7,518 bases of DNA from Mariniphaga sp. (GCA_025363795.1 JANYLE010000256.1:1-7518), one strand, 5' to 3'; numbered from the stretch's first letter, positions 1 through 6,655 are shown. Numbers and translations are program-made. The notes: generated by a model not told the origin, from the sequence alone.

Positions 1-374
1 AATTCCTTTACCTTGCTTGCAGCATTCAGGTAGATTGTAATACCGTCTTTTGCACATTTAACTTCAACACCAAGTGTGTTGTAACGTGCTTTAAGTTTTT
101 CTTTTTCGGTACTCTTCATCGGTCGGCTGGCATTGGCAATATCGGTAGCACCATTGATCAGCGCTGAGATTCCGACACCTGAACCACCACCGGTTACCTG
201 GATGGTTACATTTGAGTTGGTTTTCATATAGACTTCGGCCCACCTCTGTGCAAGGATAACCAGGGTATCCGAACCTTTAACAGTGATACGTTCCGGTGCA
301 GCAACGAATGCGAAAGTGATGACACCAAGCACAACTGCAATGATCGATAACTTTAAAAAATTGAATGATTTCAT
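1..374 (-). CDS. pstS: Phosphate ABC transporter substrate-binding protein PstS (3' end beyond window)
   Basis: Periplasmic solute-binding protein that captures inorganic phosphate and delivers it to the inner-membrane PstCAB transporter. The first 124 codons are visible on the minus strand from ATG at 374, and the frame stays open to the window edge; family members are usually about 270 residues or longer. The N-terminus is a signal peptide (basic start MKSFNFLK, then a hydrophobic run to about residue 26) with no lipobox cysteine, so the mature protein is probably soluble in the periplasm. PstS-like features follow in order: ITVKGSDT, then VTGGGSGVGISAL, then TDIANASRPM. These match the anion-contacting loops of the PBP-like (PF12849) phosphate-binding family. 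It lies 63 bp downstream of the porin on the same strand with no obvious promoter between, so co-transcription is likely. Specificity for phosphate rather than another oxyanion is inferred from the family and from the porin neighbour. Confidence 0.88.
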   Translation of the reverse strand, partial: MKSFNFLKLSIIAVVLGVITFAFVAAPERITVKGSDTLVILAQRWAEVYMKTNSNVTIQVTGGGSGVGISALINGATDIANASRPMKSTEKEKLKARYNTLGVEVKCAKDGITIYLNAASKVKE

Positions 375-380
375 TGTTTT

Positions 381-423
381 TTATTTTAGAGTTAAACTCT
401 TATTTTATAATTGTATAACAATT
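381..423. repeat. Two small palindromes in the porin-pstS gap
   Basis: The 63-bp gap between the porin stop and the pstS start holds two perfect palindromes. One is AGAGTT-A-AACTCT at 388-400 (6-bp arms). The other is AATTGT-ATA-ACAATT at 409-423 (6-bp arms). The direct repeat TTATTTTA occurs at 381-388 and 400-407, bracketing the first palindrome. The region is very AT-rich. The stems are too short and AT-rich for a convincing intrinsic terminator. They could be a protein site, weak mRNA processing or stability hairpins, or chance. Confidence 0.35.
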
Positions 424-437
424 GCTTATTTGGATGC

Positions 438-1814
438 TTAGAATTTAGCCTGGATTCTTAAGGTGAATACGTTCTGGTTGATAACCTTTCCGTAATCCAA
501 TCCTTTGGCAACCTTCTGTCCGTCGGCCTGGGTATAATCTTCAGTCAAAAGACCAAGTGATCCAACTTTTTCATTCTGAACAATTTCGTATGCGAAAGTG
601 ATTCTCAGGTTGTCATCAAAATAGTGGTGCAAAGCAAAACCATAAGTTGAAGTTGCAAGATCGCCTTTGCCGCTCATTTTGCTGGATAAAGTTGTTGGGT
701 CAGAACTCGTGAATCCTTTAACCTTCACATTTTTTCCCGTGATGTCCGTATTTGGATCGTAGTAATCGTAACGGAAAGCAAGCTGATTCTTTTTACCCAG
801 GTTCTTGATCAGGTAGAGGTAGTAACCTGCAAATTTATTCTGGAAGTTAGCTACTCCTGGTATTGCTGCGGCTGTTCCTGAAGCGGCGACCGGAGAGAAA
901 CCAACATTTGCATTTTTACCGGCAATATATTCACCTTTCAAGGATAAACCACCTAATACATCGGCAAACAACTGGAATTCACCACCAACCCAGTTTCTTG
1001 TTAATGGATCACCAAATTTGATGTCTTTAACCGTGGTATAGTCACTGCTTAATGTTTTAAGAGCATTTGATTTAAGTGTTCCAAAATAGGCATGAGCACC
1101 AAAATCAAGACCACCGAAGCTTCCAAGACTCAAGTTATAGGTTACGCGGGCCATTACATCTTTGTAATTGTCGACGTCTTTATTTTCATTTGAGTTCAGG
1201 TTGACACCCGCACTGTTATTAATAGTCAGACCATCTGCTCCGTTAAAAACTGCCAATTGCATATGGATCGGAACGTTGATCGGATTGAATTCCAATTTCG
1301 CACCTATCGCACGTTCGCCCGGATAAATTGCCCTGATAACTGCAGAACGTTCTGGTAATTCGCGTTGACTGGATGAATATTCAACTTCGTAGTTGGGACG
1401 GTTAAATTTACCGGCGGTCAAACTGAATGCTTTGGTCCAATGGTCATTTAATACGACGTAAGCATCTTTCAATGCAAGGGCTCCCGGTGAAAAATCGGGT
1501 TGTAACACAAATTTTACACCATCGGCTGCCTCATAGGTAAATTTTACCCTGACTCTTCTCAGTGAGAAATAGTTTTGAGAAGTAGAAAGAAGTGAAGGAC
1601 TTTCAAAATTTTGATATTGAGCCTGGATGTAACCCGAAACTTTAATCTTCGTCAGTTTTGACAGATCAGCCTCGTCTGTGGCCACCCTTTCAAGCAGACC
1701 GTTTACCTTATCGTCGACAGTTGAAATTTTCTCGTTCAGAGTTGGTTCCTGCGCTTTAGCATTAAAGGCAACCACCAGGAGAAGTAAGAGTAAAATCGAA
1801 TTGAATCTTTTCAT
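438..1814 (-). CDS. Phosphate-selective porin O/P family outer-membrane channel
   Basis: Outer-membrane beta-barrel of the OprO/OprP (porin O/P, PF07396) type, which lets phosphate or polyphosphate enter the periplasm. The protein has 458 residues. Residues 1-21 form a classic signal peptide (MKRF, a poly-Leu core, then AKA before Gln22) that fixes the start. Residues about 27-53 (ISTVDDKVNGLLERV and onward) look like a short coiled coil, as in trimeric porins of this family. The barrel follows with alternating strands: IKVSGYIQAQYQNF near the start, then FSLRRVRVKFTYEA, VKFVLQPDF and LTAGKFNRPNYEVEYSSSQRELPERS. The chain ends in an aromatic terminal strand (NVFTLRIQAKF) typical of BAM-assembled proteins. 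Its position upstream of pstS on the same strand supports a phosphate role. Upstream DNA carries Pho-box-like repeats. No Shine-Dalgarno is seen. Phosphate selectivity is inferred from family and context; a pyrophosphate- or arsenate-permeable relative cannot be excluded. Confidence 0.9.
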   Translation of the reverse strand: MKRFNSILLLLLLVVAFNAKAQEPTLNEKISTVDDKVNGLLERVATDEADLSKLTKIKVSGYIQAQYQNFESPSLLSTSQNYFSLRRVRVKFTYEAADGVKFVLQPDFSPGALALKDAYVVLNDHWTKAFSLTAGKFNRPNYEVEYSSSQRELPERSAVIRAIYPGERAIGAKLEFNPINVPIHMQLAVFNGADGLTINNSAGVNLNSNENKDVDNYKDVMARVTYNLSLGSFGGLDFGAHAYFGTLKSNALKTLSSDYTTVKDIKFGDPLTRNWVGGEFQLFADVLGGLSLKGEYIAGKNANVGFSPVAASGTAAAIPGVANFQNKFAGYYLYLIKNLGKKNQLAFRYDYYDPNTDITGKNVKVKGFTSSDPTTLSSKMSGKGDLATSTYGFALHHYFDDNLRITFAYEIVQNEKVGSLGLLTEDYTQADGQKVAKGLDYGKVINQNVFTLRIQAKF

Positions 1815-1849
1815 AATTGTTAAAATTATATTTGAAATTAAATACGATG

Positions 1850-1857
1850 CAAAAATT
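1850..1857 (-). promoter_or_regulatory. Candidate -7 element of the porin-pstS promoter
   Basis: Read on the minus strand this is AATTTTTG, one mismatch from the Bacteroidota -7 consensus TAnnTTTG. It lies 35 bp before the porin ATG. The nearest upstream TTTG (minus strand, 1886-1883) is 25 bp away, a little longer than the usual 19-21 bp, so a standard -33 element is weak. An activator bound to the repeats just upstream would be consistent with this. A competing -7-like match (TAATTTTA) lies closer to the ATG, so the start point is uncertain. Confidence 0.35.
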
Positions 1858-1866
1858 CCTTAATAA

Positions 1867-1932
1867 TGTTACAGGATTGTTACAAATACATTAAACGATG
1901 TTACATCTGCATGACATTGGTGTTGCATGACA
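1867..1932 (-). promoter_or_regulatory. Pho-box-like direct-repeat array upstream of the porin
   Basis: On the porin sense strand three exact TGTAACA copies begin at 1905, 1884 and 1873 (start-to-start 21 and 11 bp). Two TGTCATG copies begin at 1932 and 1916; the second is 11 bp before the first TGTAACA. TGCAACA at 1927-1921 and TTTAATG at 1895-1889 fall close to the same 11-bp register as degenerate units. The shared pattern is TGT(A/C)A(C/T). PhoB boxes in Proteobacteria are tandem 7-bp repeats (consensus CTGTCAT) at 11-bp period, placed about 10 bp upstream of the -10. PhoP boxes in Bacillus are TT(A/C/T)ACA-type repeats with about the same period. Here the array ends 9 bp before the candidate -7 element. 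The repeats are seen directly; binding by a PhoB/PhoP-type response regulator is inferred. Confidence 0.55.
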
Positions 1933-1968
1933 ATCTGAGCCGCAAGGCAAAGCGCCCTGCAACTATTT

Positions 1969-2017
1969 ATATCAAATGAATGTTATTTATTAGTTCACAA
2001 TGTAAACCATTTGATAT
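1969..2017. promoter_or_regulatory. 10-bp perfect inverted repeat with 29-bp spacer; candidate MarR operator
   Basis: ATATCAAATG at 1969-1978 is the exact reverse complement of CATTTGATAT at 2008-2017. The right arm ends 6 bp before the candidate -7 element of the marR-efflux operon, so a protein bound there would cover the core promoter. The location fits autoregulation by the adjacent MarR-family protein. The 29-bp spacer is longer than usual, since MarR dimers normally bind near-contiguous palindromes of about 16-20 bp. Two dimers, looping, or a different regulator are therefore possible. The repeat is certain; its function is inference. Confidence 0.45.
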
Positions 2018-2023
2018 TTAATT

Positions 2024-2031
2024 TATCTTCG
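2024..2031 (+). promoter_or_regulatory. Candidate -7 element of the marR-efflux operon
   Basis: TATCTTCG differs at one position from the Bacteroidota -7 consensus TAnnTTTG. It lies 14 bp before the marR ATG. At the usual spacing the -33 position reads AATG (1999-2002), a poor match to TTTG. Transcription would start near 2035-2038, giving a leader of only about 8-11 nt with no Shine-Dalgarno. The weak -33 element suggests modest basal expression, but this is a motif-based guess. Confidence 0.4.
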
Positions 2032-2045
2032 CACGTTAAACAGCA

Positions 2046-2495
2046 ATGGAAAAAATACAGAATATCCAACCCATCGGCAGGATACTTTCACATACGGGCA
2101 GGAGCTTTTTACAATTACTAAACGAGAAACTCAATTACCTGGATATCGAAAGATCTTACTATGCCTTGATTCTGATCGATCTTGGACATGGTGAACTGAC
2201 GCAGACGGAGCTAGCCTGTCAACTTGAAACCGATAAAGTAAGTATCGTCCGGATTGTGGACTACCTTGCTGCGAAAGGATATGTAAAGCGGGTAAAGAGT
2301 GCTGTTGATGGGAGAAAATACTGTCTGACATTAACAGGTAAGGCAAAAAAAATATTACCGGGAATTAAAAAATCAATGGAGGAGGTAACGGCTGTAGCGT
2401 ATAACGGTCTTACCGAATTACAACAAACCGAATTTATTTCTATTCTTGGCATCATAAAAGATAATTTAAGCAAAGCAAATAATACCGGATCATGA
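2046..2495 (+). CDS. MarR-family winged-helix transcriptional regulator
   Basis: DNA-binding regulator of 149 residues, the usual size for MarR/SlyA/EmrR proteins. These act as homodimers, mostly as repressors released by small phenolic or drug-like ligands. Helices at about 10-46 form the N-terminal part of the dimer scaffold. The helix-turn-helix spans about 52-76 (LTQTELACQL, then a recognition helix TDKVSIVRIVDYLAAKG). The beta-wing follows with the diagnostic Asp88-x-Arg90 and LTLT pattern (RVKSAVDGRKYCLTLTGKAK). A C-terminal helical stretch from about 100 completes the dimer interface. The ATG at 2046 gives the expected N-terminus. It is the first gene of the efflux operon and overlaps the adaptor gene by 4 bp (ATGA), so the two are probably translationally coupled. 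The natural inference is local repression of this pump through the inverted repeat upstream. The ligand cannot be predicted. Cys58 and Cys93 are present, but there is no N-terminal OhrR-type sensing cysteine. Confidence 0.9.
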   Translation: MEKIQNIQPIGRILSHTGRSFLQLLNEKLNYLDIERSYYALILIDLGHGELTQTELACQLETDKVSIVRIVDYLAAKGYVKRVKSAVDGRKYCLTLTGKAKKILPGIKKSMEEVTAVAYNGLTELQQTEFISILGIIKDNLSKANNTGS

Positions 2496-3532
2496 AGTTA
2501 ACAAGATTAATTAGTGCGATGATCGTACTCTCATTTTTCATTTCCTGTAAATCCAAAAACAAAGTGCAAGTTGTGGCAGAGAAACCTCCCGTAATGGTTG
2601 AGGTGATTGTTGCCGGCGCCGAAGATGTAGCGAGCAACCTGGAGGTGAACGGTTCCGTTCTGTCGAACGAAATGGTGGAACTTCGCCCTGAGATTAGCGG
2701 ACGGCTTGTCTACCTGAATATTCCTGATGGTGCATCTGTTAAAGCAGGCACTATCCTTGCGAAAGTGAACGATGCCGATTTACAGGCGCAGCTTGAACAA
2801 CAGAAGATTCAGCTCGATCTTGCCATCAAAACCGAAAAGCGGCTGAGCAACCTGTTAAAAGTAAACGGCGTAAACCAGGCTGATTACGATGTTGCCCTGA
2901 GTCAGGTGAATACTTATCAGGCGAACATTAAGGTTTTGAATGCGCAGATTGATAAAACAGTCATCAGGGCTCCCTTTAATGGTGAACTTGGAATACGGGT
3001 TGTAAGTCAGGGCGCCTATGTAACACCCCAAACCCTGATTGGTACCTTGCAGCAAACCGACAAGGTGAAAATTGATTTCACAGTACCTGAAACCTACGCC
3101 ACCATCATTAACAAGGGTGATAAGGTGAAAATTCAAACCAATGCATCTGCCGAAAGCATGGATGCAATTGTGAGCGCAATTGAACCCCAGATCAATTCGG
3201 TAACACGTAATATAAAGGTAAGGGCAATGCTTTCGGGTGGAATCATCCATCCGGGGTCATTCGTAAAAGTACTGTTGAATCAAAACAGAAAAGGGATCAT
3301 GGTTCCTACCAATGCGATTATTCCTGATGCCCTTTCGAACCAGGTGGTGGTCGTGAGAAACAAAAAAGCGGTTTTCGTGAATGTTGAAACCGGATTGAGG
3401 AATGCCACTTTGGTTGAATTGACAAGTGGTGTGAATCCCGGCGACAGCATTATTGTGAGTGGAATGTTGTTCGTGAGACCCAATGCCGCCATAAAGGTCA
3501 GCAGGGCCAGAAAATTGAAAGAGAACAATTAA
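2492..3532 (+). CDS. RND efflux periplasmic adaptor (membrane fusion protein), lipoprotein
   Basis: Periplasmic adaptor of the AcrA/MexA (HlyD-like) family that bridges the inner-membrane RND pump and the outer-membrane channel. It has 346 residues, slightly short for the family. The N-terminus is a lipoprotein signal: MKLTR, a hydrophobic core, then FISC with the lipidated Cys19, so it is anchored by lipid. Domains in order are: first half of the lipoyl (barrel-sandwich) domain at about 48-87 (VELRPEISGRLVYLNIPDGASVKAG), a short alpha-hairpin at about 90-150, the second lipoyl half (TVIRAPFNGELGIRVVSQGAYV, about 151-172), a beta-barrel domain to about 260, and a membrane-proximal domain to the end. 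The ATG overlaps the marR stop as ATGA and no Shine-Dalgarno is visible. Its stop is in the same reading frame as the pump gene that starts 36 bp later. Family assignment is firm; the transported compounds are unknown. Confidence 0.93.
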   Translation: MKLTRLISAMIVLSFFISCKSKNKVQVVAEKPPVMVEVIVAGAEDVASNLEVNGSVLSNEMVELRPEISGRLVYLNIPDGASVKAGTILAKVNDADLQAQLEQQKIQLDLAIKTEKRLSNLLKVNGVNQADYDVALSQVNTYQANIKVLNAQIDKTVIRAPFNGELGIRVVSQGAYVTPQTLIGTLQQTDKVKIDFTVPETYATIINKGDKVKIQTNASAESMDAIVSAIEPQINSVTRNIKVRAMLSGGIIHPGSFVKVLLNQNRKGIMVPTNAIIPDALSNQVVVVRNKKAVFVNVETGLRNATLVELTSGVNPGDSIIVSGMLFVRPNAAIKVSRARKLKENN

Positions 3533-3568
3533 GCACCACTATTCAGTCAAACTCTATTCTTCGTTAAC

Positions 3569-6500
3569 GTGAATATATCAGAACTTTCGCTCAAAAGACC
3601 CGTACTGGCAACAGTAATGAGTTTATTCCTTATCCTGTTCGGGGTAATCGGTTTCAATTTCCTGGGTATTCGTGAGTTTCCGGCCATTGATCCACCTTTA
3701 ATATCGGTAAGCACTTCGTATGCAGGTGCAAATGCCGATATCATCGAAAGCCAGATCACTGAACCGCTCGAAAAGTCAATCAACGGTATTCCGGGAATCC
3801 GCACAATTACCTCCTCAAGTTCGGTTGGCAGCAGTAATATTTCTGTCGAATTTAACCTGACAACGAACCTTGAAGCAGCAGCCAATGATGTTCGTGACAA
3901 GGTAAGTCAGGCTACACGCAATTTACCCCAGGATGTTGATGCACCTCCTGTAGTTACAAAAGCAGACGCTAACAGCGACTTTATTATTTTAATGGCCGTC
4001 CAAAGCCCGAGTAAAGGTCTGCTGGAGCTGAGTGATTACGCCGAAAATGTACTGCAGAATAAGTTTCAAACCATACCTGAAGTAAGTTCCGTAAATATTG
4101 TAGGCCAGAAGAGACCTGCCATGCGGCTCTGGATCGATCCCGACAAACTGAATGCCTATAACATCACCTTCAATGATATAACCACAGTATTAAATAAGGA
4201 AAACGTCGAAGTCCCTTCCGGGAAAATCTATGGCAGCAAGACGGAACTCACCATCAGGGCGCTGGGCCGTTTGACGACCGAAAAAGATTTTAGGGATCTG
4301 ATTATCCGCGAAGACAATGACGGTATTGTGCGGTTAAGTGATGTCGCAAAAGTTGAACTGGGACCCGAACAATACGAACAAAGCTGGCGTCTCAATGGGG
4401 TAAGTGCCGTTGGATTGGCCATCATCCCTCAGCCTGGCGCGAACTATATTAATATATCGGATGAGTTTAACCGTCGGCTTGATGAAATTAAAAAGTCGCA
4501 GAAAAACGATATTCAATTTACAACCCTTTTCGATAATACGCTCAATATACGCCGGTCATTGAATGAAGTGAAGGAGACCTTACTGATCTCGTTGATCCTT
4601 GTGATCCTTGTGATCTTTTTGTTCTTCCGGAACTGGCTGATTGCTATTCGCCCATTGATCGATATCCCAATTTCGCTCATTGCCACTTTCTTCGTGATGT
4701 ACCTCGCCGGATTCTCCATCAATATCCTTTCATTGCTGGGGATTATCCTTGCAACAGGATTGGTGGTCGACGATGGTATTGTGGTAACAGAGAATATATT
4801 CCGAAAGTTCGAGGGGGGGATGCACATCCACAAAGCCGCACTCGAAGGGAGCAAAGAAATCTTTTTTGCGGTAATTTCTACTTCGATCACACTTGCCATC
4901 GTCTTTTTGCCAGTATTGTTTCTGACAGGTTTTGTGGGGAGTTTATTCCGGGAATTTGCAGTTGTTGTCGCATGTGCCGTGCTGATATCGGCTTTTGTTT
5001 CATTGACGATAACCCCCGTTTTGAATGTCTTCCTGAACAGGAAAAATGCCCAGCATGGCAGGTTTTACAATGCAACCGAACCATTTTTTAAAGGGATGGA
5101 AAACGGATACAGAAACACCCTCAAAAGTTTTATCAATGTGCGTGGAATGGCATGGGTAATCGTGGTGATCTGTCTTTTGATGACCTATTTTATTGGCAAA
5201 AATTTACAAAGTGAGTTAGCTCCACTTGAAGATAAGGGGAACATTCGTTTCCAGATCAGCGGACCCGAGGGTGCCAGTTTTGGATATATGACAAAAGCGG
5301 GTGGTGAATTTGGTAATTACCTGATCGATTCAATTCCTGAAGGGAGCTTTTCATTCCTTGCGTTACCAGGTTTTGGAGGTTCCGGAATGAATGGCGGAAG
5401 TGGCCGTCTTGGTTTTGTGCCGGCAGCCCAAAGAAACAGAACGCAAAGTGAGATTGTAAAAGATTTATCGAAAAAGGTATTGCGCTTCAACAACCTTCGG
5501 ATATTCCCCGTCGAGGAGCAAACAATCTCCGTAGGTCTTGGATCACGCGGCGCACTGCCTGTGCAATTTGTGGTGCAGAATTTGGATTTTGACAAATTAA
5601 GGGACGTGATCCCGAAATTTCTCGATGCTGCACGAAACGATAAAACGTTTCAGAATGTGGATGTGAACCTTAAATTCAATAAACCGGAAGTAGATATTGT
5701 GATCGACCGGATAAAGGCACGCGAATTAGGTTTGACGGTTACCGATATTGCCGGGGTGATGCAGAGCGCATTCAGCGGACGACGATTGGCGTATTTTATT
5801 ATGAATGGCCGTCAATACCAGGTCATCAGTCAGGTTGGATTAGGCGACCGTCAGCAACCAGCCGATATTTCGAAATTGTATGTGCGTAATAATTTGGGCA
5901 ATAACATCGCCTTATCTGAAGTGCTGAACATTTCAACGAGTGCAAATCCACCATCATTGTACCATTTTAACCGGTATAAATCGGCAACTGTTTCGGCTTC
6001 ACTGGCCGAGGGCAAGACGATTGGCGATGGTGTTGCAGCCATGCAGGCGATCGCCGACAAATTGCTGGATGAGAGCTTTCAGACCTCGCTAAGCGGACCA
6101 TCGCGCGACTTTTCTGAGAGTTCATCCAATACCTCGTTTGCCTTTATTTTGGCATTGATGCTTATTTACCTTGTGCTCGCAGCGCAGTTCGAGAGCTTCA
6201 AGGATCCGTTTATCATCATGATCACTGTGCCGCTGGCAATCGCCGGGGCTATTCTCAGCTTATGGATTTTCCATCAAACCCTCAATATCTTCTCCGAAAT
6301 CGGGATGATAACGCTGATTGGTCTTGTGACGAAGAACGGAATTTTGATTGTGGAATTTGCCAATAAGAAGCGGCAACTTGGACTATCGAAGTTTGATGCG
6401 GTTACAGAAGCGGCAACGCAACGTCTACGTCCTATCCTCATGACGAGTCTCGCAACATCACTTGGCGCATTACCAATTGCCTTGAGCCTGGGCGAAGCGG

Positions 6501-6649
6501 CTTCAAGCCGTGTTCCATTGGGTATTGTAATTGTAGGTGGTATTATATTTTCACTGATCCTCACTTTATTTGTAATCCCGGCCATCTATACTTTTGTATC
6601 ATCCGGAATACATAAAAGTGCAGAGGAAGTTGATAATCAGTTTAAATGA
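3569..6649 (+). CDS. HAE1-type RND multidrug efflux transporter (AcrB-like), inner membrane
   Basis: Proton-driven trimeric efflux pump of 1026 residues, the normal AcrB/MexB length. The start is GTG at 3569: the frame upstream is open to the adaptor stop but holds no ATG, and the protein begins with the conserved NISELSLKRPVLATV. TM1 is about 11-31, followed by a large periplasmic loop to about 336. TM2-TM6 follow, and TM4 carries GLVVDDGIVVTEN with the proton-relay pair Asp401-Asp402 (AcrB D407/D408). The second periplasmic loop is about 543-850. TM8 begins near LVLAAQFESFKDPF, and TM10 has IGLVTKNGILIVEFA with the relay lysine Lys922 (AcrB K940). All three relay residues are present, so the pump should be functional. 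The VVDD rather than metal-type TM4 motif argues for HAE1 (drugs, detergents, hydrophobic compounds) over heavy-metal export. It is encoded between adaptor and channel genes in one operon. Exact substrates cannot be read from the sequence. Confidence 0.96.
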   Translation: MNISELSLKRPVLATVMSLFLILFGVIGFNFLGIREFPAIDPPLISVSTSYAGANADIIESQITEPLEKSINGIPGIRTITSSSSVGSSNISVEFNLTTNLEAAANDVRDKVSQATRNLPQDVDAPPVVTKADANSDFIILMAVQSPSKGLLELSDYAENVLQNKFQTIPEVSSVNIVGQKRPAMRLWIDPDKLNAYNITFNDITTVLNKENVEVPSGKIYGSKTELTIRALGRLTTEKDFRDLIIREDNDGIVRLSDVAKVELGPEQYEQSWRLNGVSAVGLAIIPQPGANYINISDEFNRRLDEIKKSQKNDIQFTTLFDNTLNIRRSLNEVKETLLISLILVILVIFLFFRNWLIAIRPLIDIPISLIATFFVMYLAGFSINILSLLGIILATGLVVDDGIVVTENIFRKFEGGMHIHKAALEGSKEIFFAVISTSITLAIVFLPVLFLTGFVGSLFREFAVVVACAVLISAFVSLTITPVLNVFLNRKNAQHGRFYNATEPFFKGMENGYRNTLKSFINVRGMAWVIVVICLLMTYFIGKNLQSELAPLEDKGNIRFQISGPEGASFGYMTKAGGEFGNYLIDSIPEGSFSFLALPGFGGSGMNGGSGRLGFVPAAQRNRTQSEIVKDLSKKVLRFNNLRIFPVEEQTISVGLGSRGALPVQFVVQNLDFDKLRDVIPKFLDAARNDKTFQNVDVNLKFNKPEVDIVIDRIKARELGLTVTDIAGVMQSAFSGRRLAYFIMNGRQYQVISQVGLGDRQQPADISKLYVRNNLGNNIALSEVLNISTSANPPSLYHFNRYKSATVSASLAEGKTIGDGVAAMQAIADKLLDESFQTSLSGPSRDFSESSSNTSFAFILALMLIYLVLAAQFESFKDPFIIMITVPLAIAGAILSLWIFHQTLNIFSEIGMITLIGLVTKNGILIVEFANKKRQLGLSKFDAVTEAATQRLRPILMTSLATSLGALPIALSLGEAASSRVPLGIVIVGGIIFSLILTLFVIPAIYTFVSSGIHKSAEEVDNQFK

Positions 6650-6655
6650 TCGATC

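Noticed and set aside
375..437. Possible intrinsic terminator between porin and pstS
   Set aside because: The hairpins have only AT-rich 6-bp stems and no clean U-tract follows on the minus strand; co-transcription is the simpler reading.
1678..1863. 61-codon plus-strand open frame over the porin 5' end and upstream DNA
   Set aside because: It runs antisense to the porin signal-peptide region and has no recognisable domain; it is best explained as a shadow of the porin gene and AT-rich spacer.
1942..1960. GC-rich imperfect hairpin (GCAAGGC paired with GCCCTGC, one mismatch) in the divergent intergenic region
   Set aside because: It has no following T-run, and it lies upstream of both candidate promoters, so it is probably not transcribed. 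The stem is short and has a mismatch; not enough for a terminator or repeat-family call.
2010..2013. TTTG as the -33 element of the marR promoter
   Set aside because: It is only 10 bp from the -7-like TATCTTCG, well short of the usual 19-21 bp, and no -7-like sequence lies at the right distance downstream of it.
2855..3250. 131-codon minus-strand open frame inside the adaptor gene
   Set aside because: It is antisense to a clearly coding adaptor; the translation resembles no family I know and is rich in Cys, His and Tyr as expected of a reverse-frame shadow.
3569..6649. RND pump as a heavy-metal (CzcA/CusA-type) exporter
   Set aside because: The TM4 motif is LVVDDGIVVTEN, the two-Asp HAE1 form, not the metal-exporter form, and the MarR regulator also fits small organic ligands better.
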